Positions 1 through 8,820 of a stretch of 64,000 nt of DNA are shown here, piece by piece. The stretch spans positions 62,001-126,000 of the forward strand of contig QEVG01000009.1 of NCBI GenBank assembly GCA_003576905.1. Direction: 5' to 3'. The notes below the pieces were generated by a model. That model saw nothing but the letters and a program-made list of their open reading frames with translations, ran no database searches and was not told the origin of the DNA. The stretch comes from Planctomycetota bacterium (lineage in GTDB: Bacteria; Planctomycetota; Phycisphaerae; UBA1845; UTPLA1). The position numbers were made by a program, and so were the translations under genes. Position 1 is the stretch's first letter. Each line of letters starts with the position of its first letter.

Positions 1-49
1 ACGGCAAATTTGCCCACCAGATATCCCTATGCCTAGGTTTGCCCATGAT

Positions 50-607
50 CTACTCCCAGTCGGAAAAGTCTTCCGCAGGAAGTGTCTGCGCCGCCAGCTC
101 CTCCCCAGCCGAACCAAGCCTATCGAACTCGTCCCCGTCATCCGCTGCAGAATCGGTATCCGCAATGAGTTCGACAAGATCCTTCTTGCCGTGGCGATTG
201 GGCACTACAATATGGATATGGCATCGTGCGCGGGTCAATGTGGATCGCAATCGCTCCGCAAGGAGACGGGCGCCTACCGGCGCAGAGAATTCGATGTTGC
301 ACGAATCGCTTCCACCTGATACTCGGAACAATTCCCCACGCAAGTAGTCCTGCGCGGCGGCGCGTTCAAACGCAGGAGTACGGTCAAGATCGACGAGGCG
401 GAGCCGTTCCAAGTTGGGCGTGCTTGAAACTAAGTAATACCAATCACGGGTTTCGCTTCCGGCGAGCCTCGTCAGGAGTTCGAGTAGCTTTTTGGCTTCA
501 GTGATCCCAAGTCTGGCGCAAAAGAACGGCTTCGCTGTGGGACCTCTCAGTTCGACCTGTTCGCATGTGACGTAACCGGCTACAGTTGACCGCGTTTTTC
601 GGACCAT
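50..607 (-). CDS. Hypothetical protein, 185 aa
   Basis: I do not recognise the family. The protein starts MVRKTRSTVAGYV, has a mixed alpha/beta-looking middle, and ends in a strongly acidic tail rich in Asp and Glu (about the last 35 residues). No signal peptide, membrane segment or catalytic motif is visible. The open frame extends upstream to 697, but I choose the ATG at 607. A good promoter (-35 at 667-672, -10 at 644-649) lies inside that extension, and a GGGAG sits 9 bases before this ATG. The gene and its upstream region are visibly more A+T-rich than the neighbours, which may mean foreign origin. It is transcribed in the same direction as asnS but separately from it. Confidence 0.6.
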   Translation of the reverse strand: MVRKTRSTVAGYVTCEQVELRGPTAKPFFCARLGITEAKKLLELLTRLAGSETRDWYYLVSSTPNLERLRLVDLDRTPAFERAAAQDYLRGELFRVSGGSDSCNIEFSAPVGARLLAERLRSTLTRARCHIHIVVPNRHGKKDLVELIADTDSAADDGDEFDRLGSAGEELAAQTLPAEDFSDWE

Positions 608-643
608 CGCATTGCTCCCGTTGATCGCCTTCCGGATAAAGAG

Positions 644-672
644 AGCATACCATCGAAGAAGTCGAATGTCAA
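644..672 (-). promoter_or_regulatory. Sigma-70-type promoter of the small gene ending at 50
   Basis: Reading leftward, TTGACA (672-667), a 17-base spacer and TATGCT (649-644) form a near-consensus promoter. Transcription would begin near 637, giving a leader of about 30 bases before the ATG at 607. Confidence 0.6.
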
Positions 673-748
673 ATGAAAATGAACCTATCATTATCATATT
701 GTCAATGAACTAGTTATGATGGTTCAAATTAGTAGTTCATTTTAGTCA

Positions 749-2254
749 TCACGGATAAAATCTCCCCATCATGCGGGGGAAGGGGATGGTTTCGCGGATG
801 TGCTTGAGGCCGCAGAGCCAGGCGAGGGTTCGCTCGACGCCGAGGCCGAAGCCCCCGTGGGGGACGGTGCCGTAGCGGCGGAGGTCGAGGTACCACTCGT
901 AATCGGCGGGGTTCAGGCCTTCTTCGTGGATGCGCTCGAGCAGCACGTCCAGATCATCCTCGCGCTGGGAGCCGCCGATGATCTCCCCGTAGCCGTCCGG
1001 GGCGAGGAGGTCGACGTTGTTGCAGCGGGTCGGGTCCTGCGCGTTTCGCTTCATGTAGAAGGCCTTGCATTCGCGCGGGTAGTGGGTGACAAAGGTCGGT
1101 CGGTCGTGCAGACGGCTGATGATGGTTTCGTCGCTGCCGCCAAGGTCGCCGCCGGGATCGAAGTTCGCGGCGAGCTGCATGTGGTGAGGGATGTTCTGCA
1201 GGTCAACTTCAAGATCGCCCTGTTCCTCGCGCAGCTCGTGAAGCTCGGCGATGAGTTTGTCGCGTTCCCATTGCTTGATGCCCTGGCCCTTCTCCTTCGC
1301 CTCCTTTTCAACGATGCGCTTTTTCACTTCCTCCAGCCGGGCGGTCTTGGTTGACAGGTCTTTCTCAAGCAGTTCCTTCGCCCTCGGCCCGCGGAGGATG
1401 TCCGCGGCATCCTTGTGGGTTATGCGGTAGAAGGGCTTCTGCACCTTTTCGAGAGAAGCGATGTCGCGGCCGAGGAATTCCAGGTCTGCGCGATGGTCGC
1501 GGAGGACGCGCCGGACAATCGAGCAGATGAAGTCCTCGGCGACGTCAATCACGCCGTTGAGATCGGCATAGGCGATCTCGGGTTCGACCATCCAGAACTC
1601 GGTGAGGTGGCGGCGGGTCTTGCTCTTTTCGGCGCGGAAGGTGGGACCGAAGCAATACACCTTGCCGAAGGCCATGCAGGCGGCCTCAACGTAGAGCTGC
1701 CCGGTCTGGGCGAGGTAGACGGGCTCGCCAAAGTAGTCGACGGTGAACAGGGTCTGGGCGCCTTCGCCTGCGGCGGGGGCGAAGATGGGCGTGTCGATCA
1801 GTGTGTAGCCGTTTCGGTTGAAGTAGCCGCGAATCTCGTCGACGAGCGTGGCTCGGACGCGGAGGATGTGCCACTGCCTTCTGCTGCGGAAGTGCAGGTG
1901 GCGGTTCTTCATGAGGAATTCGATGCCGTGGGGCTTTGGCGTGATGGGGTAGTCGACGCTTTCGCCGACGACTTCCAGACCGGTCACGTCGAGCTCGTGC
2001 CCGCCGATCTGCTTTTCGTTCGCCCGGACAACGCCGGTGACGCGGAGGGAGCTTTCCTGGCCAAGGCGGCGGGCCGTCTCGAAGAAGGGCTCAGTCTGCT
2101 CGTTCTTCGCCACGACGCACTGGCAGAGGCCGGTGCCGTCGCGAAGGACGAGAAAGGCGATCTTGCCGCTGTCGCGGCGGTTGTAGAGCCAACCCTGGAG
2201 GGTGACGGTCTTGCCGACGTTGTGATGAAGGTCCTTGATGTGTGAGATGGTCAT
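749..2254 (-). CDS. asnS: Asparagine--tRNA ligase (AsnRS)
   Basis: Cytoplasmic class IIb aminoacyl-tRNA synthetase that charges tRNA-Asn. The N-terminal OB-fold covers about residues 1-100 (GKTVTLQGWLYNRRDSGKIAF). The class II core follows, with motif 2 around FRAEKSKTRRHLTEF (about 207-220), GEIIGGSQRE, and motif 3 near the C-terminus (GFGLGVERTLAWLCG). At 501 aa it is longer than the roughly 466 aa of E. coli AsnRS. The excess is a highly charged, probably helical stretch at about residues 290-352, between the central core strands and the PHHMQLAANFD segment. The catalytic motifs on both sides are intact, so I expect a functional enzyme. The ATG at 2254 gives the normal family N-terminus. 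A TTGACA lies about 45 bases upstream, but no well-spaced -10 goes with it. Confidence 0.97.
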   Translation of the reverse strand: MTISHIKDLHHNVGKTVTLQGWLYNRRDSGKIAFLVLRDGTGLCQCVVAKNEQTEPFFETARRLGQESSLRVTGVVRANEKQIGGHELDVTGLEVVGESVDYPITPKPHGIEFLMKNRHLHFRSRRQWHILRVRATLVDEIRGYFNRNGYTLIDTPIFAPAAGEGAQTLFTVDYFGEPVYLAQTGQLYVEAACMAFGKVYCFGPTFRAEKSKTRRHLTEFWMVEPEIAYADLNGVIDVAEDFICSIVRRVLRDHRADLEFLGRDIASLEKVQKPFYRITHKDAADILRGPRAKELLEKDLSTKTARLEEVKKRIVEKEAKEKGQGIKQWERDKLIAELHELREEQGDLEVDLQNIPHHMQLAANFDPGGDLGGSDETIISRLHDRPTFVTHYPRECKAFYMKRNAQDPTRCNNVDLLAPDGYGEIIGGSQREDDLDVLLERIHEEGLNPADYEWYLDLRRYGTVPHGGFGLGVERTLAWLCGLKHIRETIPFPRMMGRFYP

Positions 2255-2361
2255 TTTGGATTCGTCTTCAATGCGTGATAATTTTTCGGGTGCTTGTCAA
2301 TGTTCGAGCCGCCCACCGTGCGCTTCTGAAGTGATCATATTAGCGATGGCGCGGCCGTGTG

Positions 2362-3738
2362 TCAGCGATGAGCTCCATTGAGGAGGGACATTGCCAGGGC
2401 GGTCATGCACCGGACGCCCGTGCGGATGGTCGGTTCCGGATCGGTCTGAAACATCGGGGAGTGGACGGTTGGAAGTGCCGGTCCGCCGGGCTCGAGCGAA
2501 GCCTTGTATCGGGCTTCATCCACGACTCCAAGAACAAACATGAAGCTCGGCACACCGAGGTGCTTTCCGAAGCGCCCGAAGTCTTCGCCCCCCATGCTCG
2601 GCGGACGCAGAAGCACCTTGTCCTCGCCCAGAATCTCGCTGAAGACCTTCACGCCGTGGGCCGTGAGTTCCGGGTCGTTGAAGCATGCCGGGGTGAATTC
2701 CTTGTCGAGCACGACTACATCCGGATCCTTCGGGCAGCCCATTGCCCGAGCGGTATGGACGGCGATCCGTTTGATTGAGTCCAGAACTTCCTTGCGGACG
2801 TCGTCCGTGAAAGTGCGCACGGTAATCTGGAGCCGGGCGGTGTCGGGGATAATGTTGTGTTTCGTGCCGGCGTGGACGGCCCCGACGGTGACCACGGCCT
2901 CTTGAAGAGGATTGATGCGGCGGCTCACGATGGTCTGGAGCGAAGTGATGATGTGCGCCGCCGTGACGACTGGGTCAATGGAAGCGTGGGGGTAGGCGCC
3001 GTGGCCTCCCTTTCCGTACACAGTGATATCGACGCTATCGACGTTCGCCCAAACGGAGCCGGGTGTGTAGCCGACGGTGCCGGTCATGAGTTCGTGATTA
3101 ACGTGGAGCGCGATGCAGTAGTCCGGCTTCGGAAACTTCTCGAACAATCCATCCTCGATCATCAGGCGCGCGCCTGTTCCAATTTCCTCCGCGGGCTGGG
3201 CGATGAATAGCACAGTGCCCTTCCATTGGTCCTTTAACGCCCCGAGCGTCTGCGCGGTGGCGGCGAGGACGGTCTGGTGCATGTCATGCCCACAGGCGTG
3301 CATGACGCCGACGGTGTGGCCGTCGGGCAGGGTGACTGTCTTCCTGCTGGCATAAGGCAGGCCGGTCTCCTCGACGATCGGCAGCGCGTCCATGTCTCCT
3401 CGGATGAGGACCGTCGGCCCCTGGCCATTCCTGAGGACGCCGACGACGCCGTGGCCGCCAACTTTTTCCGTCACGGTGATGCCGGCATCCCGAAAGATGC
3501 CGGCCAGCCGGGCCGCCGATTCCTTTTCTTGTGACGAGAGTTCGGGATTCTCATGGCACACCTTGTAAAAGGAACGCCATTCGGGTAGCGCGGACTCGAC
3601 GGCGCGGTCGATCATCGCCATGTATCCACCGGTCAGCTTTGCGCCGGGCGTCGTGGTTCCCGCGTCAGCGTGAGCCTTGAGGCTGCCGGCGGTCAGGCAC
3701 AGGGCGAGAGTCATAAGTCTGGCGCGAACAGGACGCAT
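2362..3738 (-). CDS. Exported M20-family amidohydrolase (metallo-aminoacylase/carboxypeptidase type)
   Basis: Zinc- or manganese-dependent hydrolase of the M20D/IAL-ILR1-HipO group, which cleaves N-acyl amino acids or related amides. Visible motifs are the metal-binding GDMDALP, HACGHDMH, the PAEE pair (QPAEEIGTGA), the dimerisation segment HGAYPHASIDP, and the late ligand region GGEDFGRF. The protein begins MRPVRARLMTLALCLTAG followed by AHADA, a typical Sec signal peptide, so it probably acts in the periplasm. I start at the ATG at 3738 because GGAAGGAAG lies just upstream; the open frame continues further but would bury the signal sequence. It is divergent from pdxJ, with about 150 bases between the starts. 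The physiological substrate cannot be read from the sequence. Confidence 0.9.
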   Translation of the reverse strand: MRPVRARLMTLALCLTAGSLKAHADAGTTTPGAKLTGGYMAMIDRAVESALPEWRSFYKVCHENPELSSQEKESAARLAGIFRDAGITVTEKVGGHGVVGVLRNGQGPTVLIRGDMDALPIVEETGLPYASRKTVTLPDGHTVGVMHACGHDMHQTVLAATAQTLGALKDQWKGTVLFIAQPAEEIGTGARLMIEDGLFEKFPKPDYCIALHVNHELMTGTVGYTPGSVWANVDSVDITVYGKGGHGAYPHASIDPVVTAAHIITSLQTIVSRRINPLQEAVVTVGAVHAGTKHNIIPDTARLQITVRTFTDDVRKEVLDSIKRIAVHTARAMGCPKDPDVVVLDKEFTPACFNDPELTAHGVKVFSEILGEDKVLLRPPSMGGEDFGRFGKHLGVPSFMFVLGVVDEARYKASLEPGGPALPTVHSPMFQTDPEPTIRTGVRCMTALAMSLLNGAHR

Positions 3739-3888
3739 GCGATCTTCCTTCCGAATTGAGTATCCCAGCGGCCCGAATGACAACTTCGAATCATAATGGG
3801 CCAGACGGGGGAGAGTGACAAGCCCGGCATCTTCCAGCACCGGGCGCAACCGTTTATAATCTGCCGCCTGACGACGGGAGACCCTTCT

Positions 3889-4626
3889 TTGCCGACCCTG
3901 GGCGTGAATATTGACCATGTGGCGACCGTTCGGCAGGCCCGGCGGACGGACGAGCCCGATCCCGTCTGGGCGGCGGCCGAGGCGCAGCTTGGCGGGGCAT
4001 CATGTATCACATTTCATCTACGCGAAGACCGGCGGCACATTACCGACCGCGATGTTCCGCTTCTTAAGGAGGTCGTCGTCTGCAAGCTGAACATGGAGAT
4101 GGCGATTGCACCAGAGATCGTCGAGATTGCCGTTCGCACGAAGCCGACGCAGTGCTGCCTTGTGCCCGAGAAGCGCGAGGAGGTCACGACCGAGGGCGGG
4201 CTCGATGTGGTTCGCCTCGCCGACCGCGTCAGCGAGGCGGTTCGACGGTTGAAGGACGCCGGGATCGTGGTGAGCGCCTTCATCGAACCGCAGGCCGGCC
4301 ATATTGAAAAGAGTGCCCAACTCGGGTTTGACGTCGTCGAGCTTTGGACCGGCGGGTATGCCCATGCCCGAACGCCGCCGGAACGCGAAAAGGCGCTCAA
4401 GACGCTGCACGAAGGGGTGCGGACGGCGATTCAATGCGGTCTTGAAGTTCACGGCGGGCACGGACTGACCTATCGAAACGTGGCCCCGGTCGCCGCCATG
4501 CCGGGCTTTTCGGAATTCAACATCGGCCATAGCATCATTGCCCGGGCGGTGTTTGTCGGCCTTCGCGCGGCCGTGCGCGAGATGAAGGACTTGCTCGACC
4601 GCCACGGAGCCCCGGCGAGCGCGTGA
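3889..4626 (+). CDS. pdxJ: Pyridoxine 5'-phosphate synthase
   Basis: Condenses 1-deoxy-D-xylulose 5-phosphate with 3-amino-1-hydroxyacetone 1-phosphate to pyridoxine 5'-phosphate, the last step of DXP-dependent vitamin B6 synthesis. Family signatures are LGVNIDHVATVRQAR at the N-terminus, ITFHLREDRRHI, NMEMA, CLVPEKREEVTTEGGLD, SAFIEPQ, and the C-terminal GHGLTYRNV and EFNIGHSIIARAVFVGL. I choose the TTG at 3889: it gives a 245-aa protein of family length starting MPTLGVNIDH, with GGGAG eight bases upstream. An upstream ATG at 3796 would add 31 unrelated residues. pdxJ is 73 bases upstream of dapA on the same strand. Confidence 0.95.
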   Translation: MPTLGVNIDHVATVRQARRTDEPDPVWAAAEAQLGGASCITFHLREDRRHITDRDVPLLKEVVVCKLNMEMAIAPEIVEIAVRTKPTQCCLVPEKREEVTTEGGLDVVRLADRVSEAVRRLKDAGIVVSAFIEPQAGHIEKSAQLGFDVVELWTGGYAHARTPPEREKALKTLHEGVRTAIQCGLEVHGGHGLTYRNVAPVAAMPGFSEFNIGHSIIARAVFVGLRAAVREMKDLLDRHGAPASA

Positions 4627-4699
4627 CCTCAGGAAGCGCACGTGCGGCGGTGAGAGATCAAGCGATTTGTGCGGCCTCGCCGCGAGGCAGGAGTGAAGA

Positions 4700-5605
4700 T
4701 TGGATACCGGGATGTTCAAAGGCTGTTTCGTGGCGAACGTGACGCCGTTTCGCGATGGCGCCGTGGATTTCCCGGCGCTCGATGAACTCGTCGATTACAT
4801 CATCGACGGCGGCGTCGGCGGGATTGTTCCGTGCGGCACGACGGGCGAGTCTCCCGCGCTGACGCAGGACGAGCACAACGCCATTATCGCGGCAGTGGTG
4901 AAGCGAGCGCGGAAGCGGGTTCCGGTCGTGGCCGGCACCGGCACCAACTGCACCGAAAAGACGCTTGAGCTATCGCAGGCGGCCGCCCGGGCGGGCGCTG
5001 ACGGGCTCATGCTCGTCGCGCCGTACTACAACCGCCCGAACCAGCGGGGGCTTTACGAGCATTTCTCGTTTGTTGCCCAGGCCGTACCGCTTCCGATCAT
5101 GCTTTACAACATACCCGGCCGCACGGGCGTCGAGATATCCGTCGAAACGATCGCGCGGCTGCATGCCGATCATCGCAATATCGTCGCGGTGAAGCATGCC
5201 ACGGGTTCGGTGGACGGCGCGTGCGAACTGGCGGCGGCCAGCGACATTACGATCCTCAGCGGCGACGACCCGCTCACCCTTCCGCTCATGAGCGTCGGCG
5301 CGACCGGCGTCGTCAGCGTCGTCGCCAATCTGCTCCCGCGCGAGATGTCCGCATTGACAGGCGCCGCGCTCAAGGGAGACTGGGAATCTGCCCGGGCATG
5401 GCATCGAAAGCTCTACCCCGTTTGCCGGGACCTGTTGAAGCTGGACATTAACCCGATTCCCATCAAGACGGCGCTCGCGCTGCGTGGGATGATCGCGGAG
5501 GAGTTCAGGCTGCCGATGTGCGGCATGGACGCCGCGAAGAAAGACAAGCTTCGTTCGGTGATCAATCCGTTTTCGTCGGCAGCCGCCGCCGGCAGGACCG
5601 CGTGA
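4700..5605 (+). CDS. dapA: 4-hydroxy-tetrahydrodipicolinate synthase
   Basis: Condenses pyruvate with aspartate semialdehyde, the first committed step of lysine and diaminopimelate synthesis. The (beta/alpha)8 aldolase motifs are clear: GGIVPCGTTGES (pyruvate-binding Thr pair, residues 47-48), APYYNRP, the catalytic Tyr136 in LYNIPGRTG, and the Schiff-base Lys165 in VAVKHATG. Length, 301 aa, is normal. The TTG at 4700 is supported by AGGAG six bases upstream; an ATG at 4712 is possible but too far from that site. The stop overlaps the next ATG (TGATG at 5603-5607), which suggests translational coupling to the membrane protein that follows. Confidence 0.96.
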   Translation: MDTGMFKGCFVANVTPFRDGAVDFPALDELVDYIIDGGVGGIVPCGTTGESPALTQDEHNAIIAAVVKRARKRVPVVAGTGTNCTEKTLELSQAAARAGADGLMLVAPYYNRPNQRGLYEHFSFVAQAVPLPIMLYNIPGRTGVEISVETIARLHADHRNIVAVKHATGSVDGACELAAASDITILSGDDPLTLPLMSVGATGVVSVVANLLPREMSALTGAALKGDWESARAWHRKLYPVCRDLLKLDINPIPIKTALALRGMIAEEFRLPMCGMDAAKKDKLRSVINPFSSAAAAGRTA

Positions 5606-6555
5606 TGCAGACCGGCGCTATGACATCCACCGAATACCCCGAAGGAACACACTTGAGCGAGGGACAGGCGCTGGTCCGCCGGCTTCGCTTCCTCTCGGGC
5701 ATGGCGGTCGCGGTAGTTATTTTCTGGTACGTAGGGTTCTGGGCGGCGCGATCCAACGACCCGCTGGCCCCGATTACGCTAGTCAACGTGGACCAGGGCG
5801 TCATCGCCATGGCCGAACTTCTGGGACTTGCCGTCGTGGCGAGCGGGCTTGCGGTCGCGATCTGCGGCCCGAATTCCGTCGAGCGCGGGGCGCTGGCCAT
5901 TGCCATCGGCCTGGCGGCCCTGGGCATGCGCGGTTCGCAGATCGACAAGCTTATTCTCTACCGCCTGGATCTGATTACTCCTTCCGGCCCCGTGGCGGCG
6001 TTTCCGACGGCGGCATTGGTCGCGGAGACGTGGCTATGGCTCGCGCTGATCTCCGTCGGATTCATCGTCGGTCGATGGGTCGACAGCTGGTATGACTCCA
6101 ACGCGGCGCGGGCGGTGCTTCAGCCTGTGGACCGGGCTCCGGACGTCCGGCAGGGACTGGGCGCCGTCGCGGTGGTTTCGCTCGTGGCGTGGATGGTGAT
6201 TTCCTATGCCATCGGCGGAGATGAGACTCCTCTGCTCAAGGGGCAGATTTATTTTGCCATCGCTCTTGGTTTCCTGATCGGGTCCATGGTCGCCAACTGG
6301 CTCTTTCAATTGCATTCGCGGGCCTGGTTGCTGTGCGCCGTGGCGCTGGTGGCGTCGGCGGCATATATCTTCGCCGGTCCGGACTCCGCGACCATCGATG
6401 CAGCGCGCAAGACCGGCTCTTACATCACGTTGCGTCCGGTTGTCCGGGCGCTGCCGATTGAATATGCGGCGATGGGGGCAGTCGGCGCGCTTCTGGAACA
6501 TGATGTAATGGCCTTGTTGCGAGCCCTGCTGGGGCTGCAACCCGCATCGCGTTAA
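5605..6555 (+). CDS. Multi-pass inner-membrane protein of unknown function
   Basis: I do not recognise a named family. The protein (316 aa) has about eight hydrophobic segments, including FLSGMAVAVVIFWYVGFWAA near residue 30, LLGLAVVASGLAVAICG, LALISVGFIVGRWV, AVAVVSLVAWMVISYAIGG and LCAVALVASAAYIFAG. Short polar loops separate them, and one loop carries the acidic cluster WVDSWYDSN. The ATG at 5605 overlaps the dapA stop codon, so I start there. The open frame runs back into dapA, but that extension is out of register with any family-like sequence. Coupling to dapA need not mean a role in lysine synthesis. Topology is inferred by eye only. Confidence 0.75.
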   Translation: MQTGAMTSTEYPEGTHLSEGQALVRRLRFLSGMAVAVVIFWYVGFWAARSNDPLAPITLVNVDQGVIAMAELLGLAVVASGLAVAICGPNSVERGALAIAIGLAALGMRGSQIDKLILYRLDLITPSGPVAAFPTAALVAETWLWLALISVGFIVGRWVDSWYDSNAARAVLQPVDRAPDVRQGLGAVAVVSLVAWMVISYAIGGDETPLLKGQIYFAIALGFLIGSMVANWLFQLHSRAWLLCAVALVASAAYIFAGPDSATIDAARKTGSYITLRPVVRALPIEYAAMGAVGALLEHDVMALLRALLGLQPASR

Positions 6556-6627
6556 GCTGATCAACTGCCGGGCTTTCCGTCCGATATGGTCGGTTGCGCG
6601 GGGTCCCCCTGACGCGTATTCACTGAA

Positions 6628-6657
6628 TTGACCGGAAGCCGTTTCCGATGCTAGACT
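6628..6657 (+). promoter_or_regulatory. Sigma-70-type promoter before the efflux gene set
   Basis: TTGACC at 6628-6633, an 18-base spacer and TAGACT at 6652-6657. It stands 55 bases before the Cys-rich gene at 6712 and is the only good promoter in this 155-base gap. Confidence 0.5.
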
Positions 6658-6711
6658 TAGCAGGAGCCGTTCCGTGCCGGGTATTTCGTTCCTGGTCAAT
6701 GTGAGCACAGG

Positions 6712-7107
6712 ATGACGCGCCATCCGCTATTCCGGATCATGCTCAGTCTTGCCTTCTGCCTGACACTGGCAGGGCCGGACGTGGCCATGCCCTGCTGCGC
6801 CGGCGCGGGTGCTGAATCGGAATCCGCGAGCACGATCGCCTCTGCATGTTGCAATTCATGCGCCGGCGAAGTCGTCGAAGTATCGGGAAGTTTCCCGGCC
6901 GACGATTCCCCGCAGGCTCCCATGCACCCGTCCGATGACTGCAAAGGCTGCTCGGCCGTATGTTGTGCCAAGGTTACGGCAGCGCCCTTGCGGCCCTTGT
7001 CCGGTTTCTGCATGGTCGTCGTCCGGGCGGCCGCGAGTTCGTTTGTGCACATTCCCGACAGCCTTTCGCTTGACAGCCCCTTTCATCCTCCGCGAATTCC
7101 CCGCTGA
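6712..7107 (+). CDS. Small exported cysteine-rich protein, putative metal binder
   Basis: A 131-aa protein with a signal peptide (FRIMLSLAFCLTLAGPDVAM). The mature part is rich in cysteine: MPCCAG, ACCNSCAGE, DDCKGCSAVCCAK and FCMVV give at least ten Cys in paired CC, CxxC and CxxxC spacings. That is the look of a periplasmic metal-binding or metal-sensing polypeptide, like the short Cys-rich proteins often found beside heavy-metal efflux genes. It resembles that style of protein rather than a named family. It is first in line after the promoter at 6628 and precedes the HlyD-ABC set by 129 bases. The role in metal handling is inferred from composition and position. Confidence 0.65.
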   Translation: MTRHPLFRIMLSLAFCLTLAGPDVAMPCCAGAGAESESASTIASACCNSCAGEVVEVSGSFPADDSPQAPMHPSDDCKGCSAVCCAKVTAAPLRPLSGFCMVVVRAAASSFVHIPDSLSLDSPFHPPRIPR

Positions 7108-7236
7108 TCACTCTTAATCGTGTCCGGCTTTTCGCTGACGCGTGAGCTGCGCCGGTTCGGCCGCGCGCGGGTCACGTGGAAACTCCGCAGGCGGCCCGCA
7201 GGGGCACGGATCTGACAAGACACAGAGTAACCAGCC

Positions 7237-8820
7237 ATGGAAAAGACTATCTCGGATCTTTCATTGCTCTCGCGGCGCGGCCCGGGGGGCGCGGACAGGA
7301 AATCAGCGCCCGCGGTCGCGCACGTTCCCGAACCGCGCCGGCGGTGGGTGACGCGCGCGGTCGTTCCATTCGTCATTCTTGCCGCGGCGCTGAGTTTGCT
7401 GGCCGCCGCCGGATGGGATGCCGTAGCGCCGGCACATGAAGTGCGCGTCGTGCCGGTGATGTCAAAGCAGATGTCCGGTGAATCCGCCGCGCCCGTGACG
7501 GTACAGGCCCCGGGCTGGGTGGAGCCGGATCCCTTCGCGATTTCCGTTCCGGCCCTCGCCGATGGCGTTGTGCAGGAGGTTCTCGTGCTCGAGGGCGAGG
7601 CCGTCAGGGCCGGGCAGGTCGTCGCGCGACTCGTGGACGCCGATGCCCGGCTCATGCTGGCGCGAGCCGAGGCGGAACTGGCCCAGCGCGAGGCCGCGGT
7701 GGAAACGGCGCGGGCGATCCTGAACGCGGCGAAGAATACATGGGATCATCCGACGGAGCTGACGCGCGCGCTGGGTACGGCCGAAGCGATGCTTTCCGAG
7801 CGGCGCGCGGATCTGGCCCGCTGGCCGTCCGAACTCGCCGCCGAAGAGGCGACCCTCAAGGAGCTGGAGTCCGAATACGACCGTCTCAAGCGGCTTCACG
7901 AAGAAAACCAGTCCAGCGATATCGAGTTCATTCGGTCGCGACAGGCCTGGGAAAGGCAGAAGTCTGTCGTCGAATCGACCCGGGGCCGGGAGGCGATCCT
8001 CAAAGCACAGGTCGCGGCGATGGAGGCGGAAGTCGCGGCGGCTAGGGAAAACCTTGAGTTGCGCATCGCGGAGCGCCGCGCCCTTGAGGAATCCACAGCG
8101 CGGCTGGCCGAGGCCGAAGCGGCGCGCGATTTGTCCCGCGCGCTTCGCGATGAGGCCCGGCTTCGCCTGGAGCGGATGTGCATTGTCTCTCCGGCCGACG
8201 GCGTCGTGCTCAGAAGATTGGTGTCACCCGGCGCGAAGCTGGTGATGAACACCGACAATCCGGCCTCTGCGGAAGTGATCCGGCTTTACGATCCGTCGAA
8301 GCTTCAGGTCCGGGTGGACATTCCGCTGGCCGACGCGGCGGCGATATCGATCGATCAAATGGCGGAGGTCGCCGTAAACGTCCTTCCCGACAGGCCGTTT
8401 CGCGGACGCGTGACGCGGCTCGTCCACGAGGCGGACATTCAGAAAAACACGATCCAGGTCAAGGTCTCGATCGAGTCGCCCTCGCCCGAGGTGAAACCGG
8501 AGATGCTGGCGAGGGTGAAGTTCATGGGCAGCGCGTCCGAGCGCGGCCCGATAGAACGCGAGCGGGTTTTTGTTCCAGAAGAAATCGTTCGCACGGGCGC
8601 CGGCGGCCGCGCCAAGCTTTTTCTGGTCACCGCCGACGGCCGGACCGTGAGTGAGAGGGAGGTAACGCTCGGCGGCGCGCGAATCGCCGGCTGGGTGGAA
8701 GTGGCGGAGGGCCTCCAGCCCGGCGATCGGATCGTCGCGGGCCAGACCGACAGCCTGAGCGACGGGGCGCGCGTCAAAGTGATCGGCGAAGCGCGGCTCG
8801 CTGCGGATGGAGGAAAGTGA
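7237..8820 (+). CDS. HlyD/MacA-type periplasmic adaptor protein
   Basis: Membrane-fusion subunit linking an inner-membrane transporter to an outer-membrane exit. A membrane anchor lies near residues 45-65 (AVVPFVILAAALSLLAAAGW). The lipoyl half-motif GVVQEVLVLEGEAVRAGQVVARLVD is followed by a long Ala/Glu/Arg-rich coiled coil (about residues 140-300). The second lipoyl half (IVSPADGVVLRRLVSPGAKL) and a beta-barrel with RGRVTRLVHEADIQKNTIQVKV come next. The C-terminal domain reads like MacA or RND adaptors (EREVTLGGARIAGWVEVAEGLQPGDRIV). The stop overlaps the next gene by four bases (GTGA), so adaptor and ATPase are co-translated. At 527 aa it is on the long side, owing to the extended coiled coil. 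Confidence 0.9.
   Translation: MEKTISDLSLLSRRGPGGADRKSAPAVAHVPEPRRRWVTRAVVPFVILAAALSLLAAAGWDAVAPAHEVRVVPVMSKQMSGESAAPVTVQAPGWVEPDPFAISVPALADGVVQEVLVLEGEAVRAGQVVARLVDADARLMLARAEAELAQREAAVETARAILNAAKNTWDHPTELTRALGTAEAMLSERRADLARWPSELAAEEATLKELESEYDRLKRLHEENQSSDIEFIRSRQAWERQKSVVESTRGREAILKAQVAAMEAEVAAARENLELRIAERRALEESTARLAEAEAARDLSRALRDEARLRLERMCIVSPADGVVLRRLVSPGAKLVMNTDNPASAEVIRLYDPSKLQVRVDIPLADAAAISIDQMAEVAVNVLPDRPFRGRVTRLVHEADIQKNTIQVKVSIESPSPEVKPEMLARVKFMGSASERGPIERERVFVPEEIVRTGAGGRAKLFLVTADGRTVSEREVTLGGARIAGWVEVAEGLQPGDRIVAGQTDSLSDGARVKVIGEARLAADGGK

Noticed and set aside
2281-2300. A promoter for asnS built on TTGACA at 2295-2300
   Set aside because: The -35 is perfect but the best -10 (TATCAC) is only 14 bases away, outside the usual spacing.
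3796-3888. An ATG start 31 codons before the pdxJ start
   Set aside because: The extra residues match nothing in the family, while the TTG at 3889 has GGGAG at the right distance and gives normal length.
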